Shown here: in pieces, positions 25,975-33,835 of the stretch
Numbering within the stretch: the first letter of the stretch is position 1
How the letters are laid out: each line of letters starts with the position of its first letter
From: Streptomyces sp. H27-H5
GTDB taxonomy: Bacteria; Actinomycetota; Actinomycetes; Streptomycetales; Streptomycetaceae
Assembly (NCBI RefSeq): GCF_026627505.1
Contig: NZ_JAPNLK010000036.1
Coordinates: 1 to 64,000, forward strand
Direction of reading: 5' to 3'
Length of the DNA: 64,000 bases
Position numbers and translations under genes: made by a program
The notes under the pieces: model-generated
The model's input: the letters and a program-made list of their open reading frames with translations, nothing else
What the model was told of the DNA's origin: nothing
Database searches by the model: none

Positions 25975-27000
25975 ATGAACGGGCACGGGCGCAGCGGGGG
26001 ACGGCCGACGCTGGAGGAGGTCGCGGTGCGGGCCGGCGTCGGACGCGGCACGGTCTCCCGGGTGATCAACGGATCCTCCAAGGTCAGCGAGCACACCAGG
26101 GTCGCCGTCGAGGCCGCCGTCGCCGAGCTCGGCTACGTCCCCAACCGGGCCGCCCGGGCCCTCGCCGCGAACCGCACCGACGCCATCGCCCTCGTCATCC
26201 CCGAGCCCGAGGCCCGCTTCTTCGCCGAGCCGTACTTCTCCGACGTGGTGCGCGGAGTCGGCGCCACCCTCGCCGAGACCGACGTCCAACTGGTGCTCAC
26301 CCTTGCCGGCAGCGAGCGGGAACGCCGCCGACTGGCCCAGTACCTGTCCGGGCACCGCGTCGACGGGGTGCTGCTGGTCTCCGTGCACGCCGGGGACCCG
26401 CTCCCGGAGCTGCTCGCCGAACTCGGCATCCCCGCGGTGATCAGCGGACGCCGCTCCGCCGACGAGACGCTCCCCAACGTGGACTCCGACAACCTCGCGG
26501 GAGCCGCCGAGGCCGTACGCCACCTCCTCGGCCGGGGCCGGCGCGCGATCGCCACCGTCACCGGACCCCTCGACGTGTACGGCGCCCAGTGCCGCCTCGA
26601 CGGCTACCGCCAGGCCCTCCTGGCCGCCGGGCACCCGGTCGACGAGTCACTGATCGCGGTCGCGGACTTCACCGAGGAGGGCGGCCGCCGGGCCGTGCGC
26701 GAGCTGCTGGACCGCCGACCCGACCTCGACGCCGTCTTCGCCGCCTCCGACGTCATGGCGGCGGGCGCCCGCCGCGAGCTGCGGGCCGCCGGCCGCCGCA
26801 TCCCGGGGGACGTGGCACTGGTCGGCTTCGACGACTCGGTGGTGGCCCGCCACATGGACCCGCCGCTGACCAGCGTGCGCCAGCCGATCGAGGAGATGGG
26901 CCGCACCATGGCACGGGTCCTGCTGGAGCGGATCGCGGGCGAGGCGGGGGAGACGGCGGTCGTCCTGCCGACGGAGCTGGTGGTCCGGGAATCCTCCTGA
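25975..27000 (+). CDS. cebR: LacI-family cellobiose repressor CebR
   Basis: A 341-residue repressor. The HTH is LEEVAVRAGVGRGTVSRVIN (about 12-31), the hinge is LGYVPNRAARALAANRTDAIALVIP, and a periplasmic-binding-protein-like effector domain follows. The start ATG 25975 has GGGAGGA 5 bases upstream. It represses cebEFG-bglC through the palindrome at 25911-25924. In plant-pathogenic relatives the same protein also gates thaxtomin genes; none are in this window. Confidence 0.94.
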   Translation: MNGHGRSGGRPTLEEVAVRAGVGRGTVSRVINGSSKVSEHTRVAVEAAVAELGYVPNRAARALAANRTDAIALVIPEPEARFFAEPYFSDVVRGVGATLAETDVQLVLTLAGSERERRRLAQYLSGHRVDGVLLVSVHAGDPLPELLAELGIPAVISGRRSADETLPNVDSDNLAGAAEAVRHLLGRGRRAIATVTGPLDVYGAQCRLDGYRQALLAAGHPVDESLIAVADFTEEGGRRAVRELLDRRPDLDAVFAASDVMAAGARRELRAAGRRIPGDVALVGFDDSVVARHMDPPLTSVRQPIEEMGRTMARVLLERIAGEAGETAVVLPTELVVRESS

Positions 27001-27007
27001 GCACGCG

Positions 27008-27043
27008 AAAGGCCCCGGCCCGCTCGCGCGGGACGGGGCCTTT
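27008..27043. terminator. Bidirectional terminator between cebR and tRNA-His
   Basis: AAAGGCCCCG (27008-27017) pairs with CGGGGCCTTT (27034-27043), and the intervening CGGCCCGCTCGCGCGGGA can extend the fold. The flanking A and T runs make it work in both directions. Confidence 0.85.
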
Positions 27044-27049
27044 CCACAG

Positions 27050-27123
27050 GGTGAGTGACGGGACTTGAACCCGCGGCCACCTGGACCACAACCAGGTGCT
27101 CTACCAACTGAGCTACACCCACC
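27050..27123 (-). tRNA. tRNA-His (anticodon GTG)
   Basis: On the minus strand the acceptor GTGGGTG pairs with CACTCAC, preceded by the extra G(-1) at 27123 that marks tRNA-His and followed by discriminator C. The anticodon stem-loop CTGGTTGTGGTCCAG carries GTG, and the T arm is GCGGGTTCAAGTCCCG. CCA is not encoded. Confidence 0.97.
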
Positions 27124-27218
27124 ATGTCCGCTCGGAAAACCGACCGGCCGAAGAAAAGCGTACAGGGTCCGGGAGGGTGCTCGCTCCCCCTTTCCCCGCC
27201 GCCCACCTCCGGAGAGTG

Positions 27219-27821
27219 CTACGCGCCGCCCACCATGTGCTTGGCGGCGATGGTGCGGGCCGTGTCCGAGTCGGGTCCGGGCTGCGGCACGAAGACCGCC
27301 TCGCGGTAGTAGCGCAGCTCGGCGATGGACTCCTTGATGTCCGCGAGCGCCCGGTGGTTCCCGTTCTTCGGCGGGCTGTTGAAGTACGCCCGCGGGTACC
27401 AGCGGCGGGCCAGCTCCTTGACCGAGGACACGTCCACGATCCGGTAGTGCATGTAGCTCTCCAGCGCGGCCATGTCGCGCAGCAGGAAGCCGCGGTCGGT
27501 GCCGACCGAGTTCCCGCAGAGCGGAGCCTTGCGGGGCTCCTTGACGTGTTCCCGTACGTACGCCAGGACCTGGGCCTCGGCGTCCGCGAGCGTGGTCCCG
27601 CCGGCCAGCTCGTCGAGCAGGCCGGACGAGGTGTGCATCTCGCGCACCACGTCGGGCATGGTCTCCAGGGAAGCGTCCGGCGGGCGGATCACGATGTCCA
27701 CGCCTTCGCCGAGCACGTTGAGCTCCGAGTCGGTGACCAGTGCGGCCACCTCGATAAGTGCGTCGTCCGTCAACGAGAGCCCGGTCATCTCGCAGTCGAT
27801 CCACACCATGCGATCGTTCAT
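27219..27821 (-). CDS. orn: Oligoribonuclease (3'-5' DEDDh exonuclease)
   Basis: A 200-residue enzyme that degrades di- to penta-nucleotides, including the pGpG from cyclic-di-GMP breakdown. The DEDDh residues are in WIDCEMTGL, CGNSVGTDRGFL and NHRALADIKES. The start ATG 27821 follows GGTGGGC. It sits downstream of adpA, the standard Streptomyces adpA-orn (ornA) arrangement, but a 19-bp hairpin separates the two. Its presence links to the GGDEF-EAL protein only through shared biochemistry. Confidence 0.96.
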   Translation of the reverse strand: MNDRMVWIDCEMTGLSLTDDALIEVAALVTDSELNVLGEGVDIVIRPPDASLETMPDVVREMHTSSGLLDELAGGTTLADAEAQVLAYVREHVKEPRKAPLCGNSVGTDRGFLLRDMAALESYMHYRIVDVSSVKELARRWYPRAYFNSPPKNGNHRALADIKESIAELRYYREAVFVPQPGPDSDTARTIAAKHMVGGA

Positions 27822-27871
27822 GCGCCCACCTTATGCGCTCTTCGCCGGATCGGACCGGGCCCGTACACGCC

Positions 27872-27915
27872 CGAAGGTCCCTCTCGTCGGGGACGGCCGA
27901 CGAGAGGGACCTTCG
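27872..27915. terminator. Perfect 19-bp stem-loop between adpA and orn
   Basis: 27872-27890 and 27897-27915 are exact reverse complements (core GAAGGTCCCTCTCG) around the loop GGACGG. It lies 19 bp after the adpA stop and 51 bp before the orn start. With no T run it may be an attenuating or RNA-stabilising hairpin rather than a full terminator. Confidence 0.75.
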
Positions 27916-27933
27916 TGGTCCGGGCGGACCGGA

Positions 27934-29106
27934 CTACGCGTGCTCGCGCAGTACCCGGTTCGGCGCGTACAGCTCCGTCACCGACGGACCGGCCGCGGCC
28001 AGGGCCGCCGCCGCCCGCTGGGGCTGCGGAGTGCGCTGGTGCGGAAGCGGGCCTTCCGAGATCTGCGTCACCTGCGACACGTCGGCCTGCGGCCTGCGTG
28101 CCCGGTACGCGGACCGGTAGGCGGCCGGGGAGGACCCCAGCTGCCGGCGGAAGTGACCGCGCAGCGCGACGGGCGAACGGAACCCGCAGCGCCCGGCGAC
28201 CTCGTCGACCGAATAGTCGGAGGTCTCCAGCAGCCGCTGTGCCTGGAGCACCCGCTGGGTGATCAGCCACTGGAGCGGCGCGCTGCCGGTGAGCGAACGG
28301 AACCGCCGGTCGAAGGTGCGCCTGCTCATGTAGGCGCGGGCGGCCAGCGTCTCCACGTCGAACTGCTCGTGGAGGTGTTCCAGTGCCCAGGCGACGACCT
28401 CGGCGAGCGGGTCCGCGCCGATCTCTTCCGGAAGCGACCGGTCGAGATAGCGTTCCTGGCCACCCGTGCGGCGCGGCGGCACGACGAGTCGGCGGGCCAG
28501 AGCCCCGGCCGCCTCGCTGCCGTGGTCCGTGCGCACGATGTGCAGGCACAGGTCGATTCCGGCCGCGGTGCCCGCGGACGTCAGCACGTCGCCGTCGTCG
28601 ACGAACAGCTCGCGCGGGTCGACGTGGACGGACGGGTACCGCTTGGCCAGCGTCGGCGCGTACATCCAGTGCGTCGTGGCGGGCCGGCCGTCCAGCAGAC
28701 CGGCGGCGGCGAGCACGAAGGCTCCCGTGCACAGTCCGACGATCCGGGCACCTTCCTCGTGCGCCAGACGCAGTGCGTCGAGCGCCTCCGGAGGCGGCGG
28801 TGAAGTGATGGAGCGCCAGGCCGGAACGACGACCGTGCCTGCCCGGGCGATCGCCTCCAACCCGTACGGCGCGGTCAGTTCGAGTCCGCCGGTGGTCCGC
28901 AGCGGACCGTCCTCACCGGCGCACACGAGCAGTCGATAGCGTGGAACTCCCGCGTCCTGCCGGTCGATGCCGAACACGGAGAGTGGAATGGAACTCTCGA
29001 AGATCGGGCCGCCGCTGAACAGCAGCACGGCGACGATCTCTCTGCGGCGACGCCCCGCGAGCTTCCGGCCCGCGTCCGCGACGACGGCGGTGGAATCCTG
29101 GCTCAT
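27934..29106 (-). CDS. adpA: AdpA, global developmental and secondary-metabolism activator
   Basis: A 390-residue AraC/XylS-family regulator. The DJ-1/PfpI-like dimerisation domain (about 25-215) contains LLFSGGPIFESSIPLSVFGI and VGLCTGAFVLAAAGLLDGR. The linker RRTGGQERYLDRSLPEE is followed by two HTH motifs (VETLAARAYMSRRTFDRRF and VDEVAGRCGFRSPVALRGHF). The match to Streptomyces AdpA is essentially unambiguous. The start ATG 29106 has AAGGGG upstream. In most streptomycetes the mRNA has one TTA Leu codon read by bldA tRNA. Here no TAA occurs anywhere on the plus strand across 27934-29106, so no TTA codon exists; the two linker leucines use CTC and CTT. Translation would not depend on bldA. 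Confidence 0.96.
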   Translation of the reverse strand: MSQDSTAVVADAGRKLAGRRRREIVAVLLFSGGPIFESSIPLSVFGIDRQDAGVPRYRLLVCAGEDGPLRTTGGLELTAPYGLEAIARAGTVVVPAWRSITSPPPPEALDALRLAHEEGARIVGLCTGAFVLAAAGLLDGRPATTHWMYAPTLAKRYPSVHVDPRELFVDDGDVLTSAGTAAGIDLCLHIVRTDHGSEAAGALARRLVVPPRRTGGQERYLDRSLPEEIGADPLAEVVAWALEHLHEQFDVETLAARAYMSRRTFDRRFRSLTGSAPLQWLITQRVLQAQRLLETSDYSVDEVAGRCGFRSPVALRGHFRRQLGSSPAAYRSAYRARRPQADVSQVTQISEGPLPHQRTPQPQRAAAALAAAGPSVTELYAPNRVLREHA

Positions 29107-29482
29107 GGCGCTAAGCCCCCCTTGGGTGTCGCGACTCCTTGGTCTGGTCGCACCTGCACGTTTCCCCTCGGCCTTGCACGTGGATCCCCCGCCGTAAATA
29201 CATGATCGAATCTACTGCGTCCCGTGGTGTCGGCGTGACAAGTTCAGCACGCAGCGCTATGTCGACTTGGCAACTTGGCGAAAAGCATTCGATCAGTAAG
29301 GGTTCCACTCCGCTACCCGTGCGGGAAGCGCAGAGTCTGGCCATGGCCAGTACCCATAGGGTCGTGAGCCCCCCGAGGCTCTGTCGTCGCTGGTGATGGG
29401 GGGGTTGGGGGGACATTCCGGCAAGGGGGGCGACCTGCCGGGAAGTTGGCTGAAAACAGGCGGGTGTGTACGTGCGAATCGG
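29107..29482. promoter_or_regulatory. adpA upstream region with AdpA-type box
   Basis: 376 bp, lower in GC than its surroundings. A/T-rich patches at 29194-29215 and 29265-29300 suit one or two adpA promoters on the minus strand. TGGCCAGTAC at 29344-29353 matches the AdpA consensus TGGCSNGWWY in all ten positions and lies about 240 bp before the start codon, consistent with autoregulation. No small gene here is convincing. Confidence 0.6.
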
Positions 29483-29950
29483 TCAGTCGAGAGGGGAGAC
29501 GCCCCCGGAACCGTGGCAACCGCGGTGTGAACCGGCCCCGCCGCGCGAGTGCCGGCCGCGCCGGTCGGACGGGGCCGGCTCCTCGACGAGCACCCGGGCC
29601 GCGGACCGCTCCGCCTTCTCGGAGTGACGCAGCAACACCCGGCAGGCGGCGGTGACGGCGGCGAGGCCCAGGGTCGCGACGGCCGCCCCGCCGAAGGAGG
29701 TTCCGTAGACGACCAGGACCACGGGGACGAGCAGACAGCTGAAGGCGGCCCACCGCACCACGTCACCCGCGGGGTCGTCGTGCGGGGGGCGAGCGCGACG
29801 CACGGAAGAGTGAAGAGGAACGGGCGAGAAACGCGATGACGCGTCGTCGGAGTGGGCGCCGGAGTGGATGCCGGAACGCACGGGCGTGCCGGACGGGACG
29901 GAACGCGTCGACGGAGCGGGCTGGACGGCATGAACCGGATGGCCGGGCAC
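29483..29950 (-). CDS. Small membrane protein, unknown
   Basis: A 155-residue protein upstream of adpA on the same strand. The N-terminal half is polar and Ser/Pro-rich; two membrane segments follow (VVRWAAFSCLLVPVVLVVYG and GGAAVATLGLAAVTAACRVLL), then an Arg-rich cytoplasmic tail. The start GTG 29950 has GGGAG 6 bases upstream; the frame continues 61 codons farther but without a ribosome site. No family is recognised. Placement near adpA is conserved in my memory of Streptomyces maps, but the function is open. Confidence 0.65.
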   Translation of the reverse strand: MPGHPVHAVQPAPSTRSVPSGTPVRSGIHSGAHSDDASSRFSPVPLHSSVRRARPPHDDPAGDVVRWAAFSCLLVPVVLVVYGTSFGGAAVATLGLAAVTAACRVLLRHSEKAERSAARVLVEEPAPSDRRGRHSRGGAGSHRGCHGSGGVSPLD

Positions 29951-30270
29951 GGTGTACTCCCTGCGGGCGCTTCCTGGACGGTCGGACGTCTGTCCAACGG
30001 CGGGCGGAGGGGCTCGGTCACTGCGCGCACGGGTGGTGCCCGCCCCGCTCGTCACTGGCTGTAGGGGCCAGCGGACATTGCCAACGCGGCGCCGCTCCGG
30101 CATGCTCCCTGGGACGCTCTCCAAGGGCGGCATGCCCTGTGCAGGACAGGAGTGTCGCCGTACCCTGGAGGGTATGGGCTTGGGAAGATGCTTCCCGGAC
30201 AGAGCTCCGTCACACTGCGTCGCCGATATCGCCCCTGTCGCTTCCCCCGAGGACCCTTCGCCGAGACACC
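29951..30270. other. Divergent intergenic region, 320 bp
   Basis: Between the small membrane-protein gene and the universal stress protein gene. The plus strand holds several weakly promoter-like strings near 30160-30180 (GGAGGGTATGGG) but nothing I can call firmly. No RNA gene or repeat is recognised. Confidence 0.35.
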
Positions 30271-30801
30271 ATGGCCGGTCACGAATTCTCCGAACCCGCG
30301 GACCGCAAGCGCAAACCCCTCGCCGACTCCGCGTCGGCCGACCTGCGCGCGGTGGAACAGACGCGCCATCCCTGCGACCCGGCCTTCCGGCACGGCGTCG
30401 TGGTGGGCTTCGACGGCTCGACCTCCAGTGAGCGGGCCCTCGCGTACGCCATCGGGATGGCCCGACGCTCCGGATCCGGTCTGATCATCGTGCACGTGGC
30501 CAATCGACTGCCCACGACGGTGTGGGCCGGCTGCGAGCCGCCCGTCTTCGTGGACGTCCCCGACCATCGCACCGAGGTGCTGGGGCTGGAGCTGGCCTGC
30601 GCGGACTACCTGTCCGAGGTGCCGTGGATCCTGGTCGAGCGGGGCGGGGACATCTGCCACGAGCTGGAGGAGGTCGGCCGGGAGTACTCGGCGGACGCCA
30701 TCGTGGTCGGTTCCACGCACGGCATCGTGGGCCGGATCTTCGGCTCGGTGGCGGGCCGACTGGCCAAGCGGGCCCAGCGACCGGTCGTTGTCATTCCGTG
30801 A
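30271..30801 (+). CDS. Universal stress protein (ATP-binding type)
   Basis: A 176-residue UspA-fold protein. After a charged N-terminus of about 45 residues comes VVVGFDGSTSSERALAYAI, and the C-terminal VVGSTHGIVGRIFGSVAGRLAKRAQRPVVVIP contains the G-x2-G-x9-GS ATP-binding signature. The ribosome site before ATG 30271 is poor. In actinobacteria such proteins are commonly induced in stationary phase or hypoxia. It is followed by the acetate-permease-like gene with its own promoter. Confidence 0.9.
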   Translation: MAGHEFSEPADRKRKPLADSASADLRAVEQTRHPCDPAFRHGVVVGFDGSTSSERALAYAIGMARRSGSGLIIVHVANRLPTTVWAGCEPPVFVDVPDHRTEVLGLELACADYLSEVPWILVERGGDICHELEEVGREYSADAIVVGSTHGIVGRIFGSVAGRLAKRAQRPVVVIP

Positions 30802-30824
30802 CCCTCTGTACGCCGTTCGTGCGG

Positions 30825-30852
30825 TTGTGAACCCTCATGTAAAGGGTAGATA
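30825..30852 (+). promoter_or_regulatory. Promoter of the acetate-permease-like gene
   Basis: TTGTGA (30825-30830), a 16-base spacer and TAGATA (30847-30852) form a good vegetative promoter about 48 bp before the start codon. The same bases read GGTTG, 16 bases, GGGTAG, close to the Streptomyces sigma-B-type consensus, so stress-sigma recognition is possible. Confidence 0.6.
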
Positions 30853-30900
30853 AATGCTGCTGGGACGCAGCAAACAACTGCAGATCGAAGGGAGCCCGCC

Positions 30901-31470
30901 GTGGACAACGGTGTCTCTGCGGGAAGCACGGCCTCTACTTCGACCCTCGGGCACATTGCCCTGGGTCTCACCCTTCTCGCGTTCGGTATCGGCCACACCG
31001 GCATCATCGACGGTGTGAGCGCCGCGAACTCCGTGTCGCTGGCCACCTACGTCGGCGGTCTCGCCCTGTTCGTCCTCGGGATCCTCGAGTTCCGGGGCGG
31101 CGACGGCTTCAACGGCACGGCGTTCGCCGGACTCGGCGCCTTCTGGTTCACCTGGGCCGCGGGGGCCGACGGAAAGGTTTCGGCGGATGCGGCCGGGGCG
31201 TTCCTCGTCCTGTTCGCCCTGCTCGGCCTGACCCTCACGGTGGGGGCGGCGAGCGGACTGTTCGGCCAGGGCGTGTACGCCCTGTTCACCCTCTCCCTGC
31301 TGCTCCTCGCGGTGGGGGCCTTCGCCGACAGCGGCCTGCTCGCCAAGATCGCCGGGTGGGTGGCGGCGGTCGCCGGGCTGCTGGCCTGGTACGGGGCCAC
31401 GGCCGCGCTGGCGCACTGGCCGGTGGCGCTCGGCAGCAGGGCCCGCAGGGACGCGGTGCCCGCGAGCTGA
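30901..31470 (+). CDS. GPR1/FUN34/YaaH-family acetate/succinate permease-like protein
   Basis: A 189-residue membrane protein with six hydrophobic segments. It opens with STLGHIALGLTLLAFGI in the place of the family NPAPLGL motif, and FWFTWAAG and LLAWYGATAAL match later family positions. The start GTG 30901 has GAAGGGAG 6 bases upstream. It probably moves small carboxylates. The altered motif 1 (Pro missing) leaves the substrate uncertain. Confidence 0.8.
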   Translation: MDNGVSAGSTASTSTLGHIALGLTLLAFGIGHTGIIDGVSAANSVSLATYVGGLALFVLGILEFRGGDGFNGTAFAGLGAFWFTWAAGADGKVSADAAGAFLVLFALLGLTLTVGAASGLFGQGVYALFTLSLLLLAVGAFADSGLLAKIAGWVAAVAGLLAWYGATAALAHWPVALGSRARRDAVPAS

Positions 31471-31496
31471 GCCGTACGAGGGAGCCGTGAGGAACG

Positions 31497-31537
31497 CGGA
31501 AGGCCCCCGGGGGACGCGATCCCCCGGGGGCCTTCCG
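31497..31537. terminator. Strong bidirectional terminator between convergent genes
   Basis: An 18-bp perfect stem (31497-31514 with 31520-31537, core GGAAGGCCCCCGGGGG) with a 5-base loop, between the permease gene and glmS, which converge here. Confidence 0.85.
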
Positions 31538-31561
31538 TGCGTGTTGCGTCCGACCGCTCGA

Positions 31562-33379
31562 CTACTCGACGGTGACCGACTTGGCCAGGTTGCGCGGCTT
31601 GTCGATGTCTCGGCCCAGGGCCAGGGCGGTGTGGTACGCCAGGAGCTGGAGCGGGATGCCCATCAGGATCGGGTCGAGCTCGTCCTCGTTCTTGGGGACG
31701 AGGATCGTGTGGTCGGCCTTCTCCTGCTCGCGGTGGGCGACCGCGAGGATGCGGCCGCTGCGGGCCTTGATCTCCTCCAGCGCCGCGCGGTTCTTCTCCA
31801 GCAGGTCGTCGTCCGGGACGATCGCGACCGTCGGCATCGCCGGCTCGATGAGCGCGAGCGGGCCGTGCTTGAGCTCGGAGGCCGGGTAGGCCTCGGCGTG
31901 GATGTAGGAGATCTCCTTGAGCTTCAGGGAGGCCTCCAGGGCCACCGGGTAACCGCGCACCCGGCCGATGAACATCATCGACTTGGCGTCGGCGTACTCG
32001 GCCGCCAGCTTCTTGATGTCCTCTTCGCCTTCGAGGATCTCCTGGATCTGCGCGGGCAGCTTGCGCAGGCCCTCGATGATCCGCTTGCCGTCGGTGACCG
32101 AGAGGTCCCGGATCCGGCCGAGGTGCACGGCGAGCAGCGCGAAGGCCACGACCGTGTTGGTGAAGCACTTGGTGGAGACGACGCAGACCTCGGGGCCGGC
32201 GTGCACGTACACGCCGCCGTCGGCCTCGCGGGCGATGGCGGAGCCGACGACGTTCACGACGCCGAGGACGCGGGCGCCCTTGCGCTTGAGTTCCTGGACG
32301 GCCGCGAGGACGTCGTAGGTCTCGCCGGACTGGGAGACCGCGATGTAGAGGGTGTCGGGGTCCACGACCGGGTTGCGGTAGCGGAACTCGGAGGCCGGCT
32401 CGGCGTCGGCGGGGATGCGGGCCAGGCCCTCGATGAGGCCGGCGCCGATCAGACCCGCGTGGTACGAGGTGCCGCAGCCCAGGATCTTGACCCGGCGGAT
32501 GCCGCGCGCCTCGCGGGGGTCCAGGTTCAGGCCGCCCAGGTGCACGGTGTTGAAGCGGTCGTCGATCCGCCCGCGCAGGACGCGGTCGACCGCGTCGGAC
32601 TGCTCGGAGATCTCCTTGTGCATGTACGTGTCGTGACCGCCCATGTCGTACGAGGCGGCCTCCCACTCCACGGTCTCGGGCGTGGCGGTGGTCGTCGTGC
32701 CGGAGGTGGTGTAGGTGCGGAAGTCGTCGGCCTTGAGGGTGGCCATCTCGCCGTCGTCGAGGGTGACGATCTGGCGGGTGTGGGCGACCAGCGCGGCGAC
32801 GTCCGAGGCGACGAACATCTCCTTCTCGCCGATGCCGAGGACGACCGGGGAGCCGTTGCGGGCCACGACGATGCGGTCCGGGAAGTCGGCGTGCATGACG
32901 GCGATGCCGTACGTGCCCTCGATGACCTTGACGGCCTCGCGGACCTTCTCCTCCAGGGTGTCGGCCGTGGAGCGGGCGACGAGGTGCACGATGACCTCGG
33001 TGTCGGTCTCCGAGAGGAAGACGACGCCCTCGGACTCCAGCTTGGCGCGCAGCTCGGAGGCGTTGTCCACGATGCCGTTGTGGACGACCGCGACCTGGTT
33101 GTCGGCGTCCAGGTGCGGGTGCGAGTTGATGTCGCTCGGGGCGCCGTGGGTGGCCCACCGGGTGTGGGCGATGCCGGTGGTGCCGGCGAAGCGCTTGGGG
33201 ACCCGGGACTCCAGCTCGCGGACGCGACCCTTGGCCTTGACGACCTTCAGGGCCGCGGACTTCGGGCTGTTGACGACGATGCCGGCGGAGTCGTAACCCC
33301 GGTACTCCAACCGCTGGAGGCCTTCCAGCAGCAGCGGTGCCACGTCGCGCTTGCCGATGTAACCCACGATTCCGCACAT
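31562..33379 (-). CDS. glmS: Glutamine-fructose-6-phosphate aminotransferase
   Basis: A 605-residue enzyme making glucosamine-6-phosphate for peptidoglycan precursors. MCGIVGYIG supplies the N-terminal Cys nucleophile after Met removal. The glutaminase domain spans about 1-225, followed by two SIS sugar-isomerase domains (VKILGCGTSYHAGLIG, SQSGETYDVLAAVQ) and the C-terminal LAKSVTVE. The start ATG 33379 has AGGAGGGG upstream. No glmS ribozyme is present in the short leader, as expected outside Firmicutes. Neighbouring hexosaminidase may recycle GlcNAc into the same pool. Confidence 0.97.
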   Translation of the reverse strand: MCGIVGYIGKRDVAPLLLEGLQRLEYRGYDSAGIVVNSPKSAALKVVKAKGRVRELESRVPKRFAGTTGIAHTRWATHGAPSDINSHPHLDADNQVAVVHNGIVDNASELRAKLESEGVVFLSETDTEVIVHLVARSTADTLEEKVREAVKVIEGTYGIAVMHADFPDRIVVARNGSPVVLGIGEKEMFVASDVAALVAHTRQIVTLDDGEMATLKADDFRTYTTSGTTTTATPETVEWEAASYDMGGHDTYMHKEISEQSDAVDRVLRGRIDDRFNTVHLGGLNLDPREARGIRRVKILGCGTSYHAGLIGAGLIEGLARIPADAEPASEFRYRNPVVDPDTLYIAVSQSGETYDVLAAVQELKRKGARVLGVVNVVGSAIAREADGGVYVHAGPEVCVVSTKCFTNTVVAFALLAVHLGRIRDLSVTDGKRIIEGLRKLPAQIQEILEGEEDIKKLAAEYADAKSMMFIGRVRGYPVALEASLKLKEISYIHAEAYPASELKHGPLALIEPAMPTVAIVPDDDLLEKNRAALEEIKARSGRILAVAHREQEKADHTILVPKNEDELDPILMGIPLQLLAYHTALALGRDIDKPRNLAKSVTVE

Positions 33380-33452
33380 ACGGTCTTGCCCCTCCTGAAG
33401 TCCTGAACGAGTGCTCCGGTCGTCTCCGCGCGTCCGTCCGCGCGGTCACCGG

Positions 33453-33728
33453 TCAGCCGTAGACGATGCGGCGCAGCTGCCGGAGCGAGAGCTCCGGCGG
33501 CGCCACGGCGCGGTGCGGCAGTTCGGCCGCTATCCGCTCGAAGATCTCCGTGTTGACCGCGCCACCGGACTGCAGTTCGCGGTGGCGGCGGCGGACGAAT
33601 TCCTCCGTCGTCTCGTCGAAGTAGGCGAGCACGTCGAGTACCACCCGGGCCGCCTCGCCCCGCTGGAGCGAGGTGCTGCGCACCAGGTGGTCGACGAGAT
33701 CGTCATGCGACGGGCGGCGGTCGAGCAC
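33453..33728 (-). CDS. Small conserved Streptomyces protein, possibly leaderless
   Basis: A 91-residue soluble protein (VLDRRPSHDDLVDHLVRSTS, then AYFDETTEEFVRRRHRELQSGG, ending LRQLRRIVYG), predicted helical, no known family. The start GTG 33728 has no ribosome site, but AGTATC lies 7 bases before it and TTGCAT about 18 bases farther, so transcription may begin at the GTG itself. It sits 73 bp upstream of glmS in the same direction and could be co-transcribed with it. Confidence 0.65.
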   Translation of the reverse strand: MLDRRPSHDDLVDHLVRSTSLQRGEAARVVLDVLAYFDETTEEFVRRRHRELQSGGAVNTEIFERIAAELPHRAVAPPELSLRQLRRIVYG

Positions 33729-33764
33729 CCGTAGATACTGGCGGGATGTGGGTCGGAATGCAAA

Positions 33765-33790
33765 GATCCTGCCCGAATTCGGGCAGGATC
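33765..33790. promoter_or_regulatory. Perfect 26-bp palindrome
   Basis: The arm GATCCTGCCCGAA is followed at once by its exact reverse complement, with no spacer. On the minus strand TTTGC follows, so it can act as terminator of the DUF4429 gene. It also overlaps the -35 area of the 91-aa gene, so an operator role is possible. Confidence 0.75.
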
Positions 33791-33835
33791 GGGCTGGTCT
33801 GGACCAGGAGAATGGGTAATTCCGGTCTTGGTCGG

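Noticed and set aside
21377..27000. Cellobiose locus as a novel system
   Set aside because: Gene order, operator and motifs are those of the well-known cebR-cebEFG-bglC regulon.
29293..30030. 245-aa minus-strand frame in the adpA upstream region
   Set aside because: Composition is Pro/Arg/Ser nonsense and it overlaps the more plausible 155-aa membrane-protein gene in another frame.
33380..33452. glmS ribozyme/riboswitch upstream of glmS
   Set aside because: Leader is only about 70 bases and shows no double-pseudoknot pattern; such ribozymes are a Firmicutes trait.
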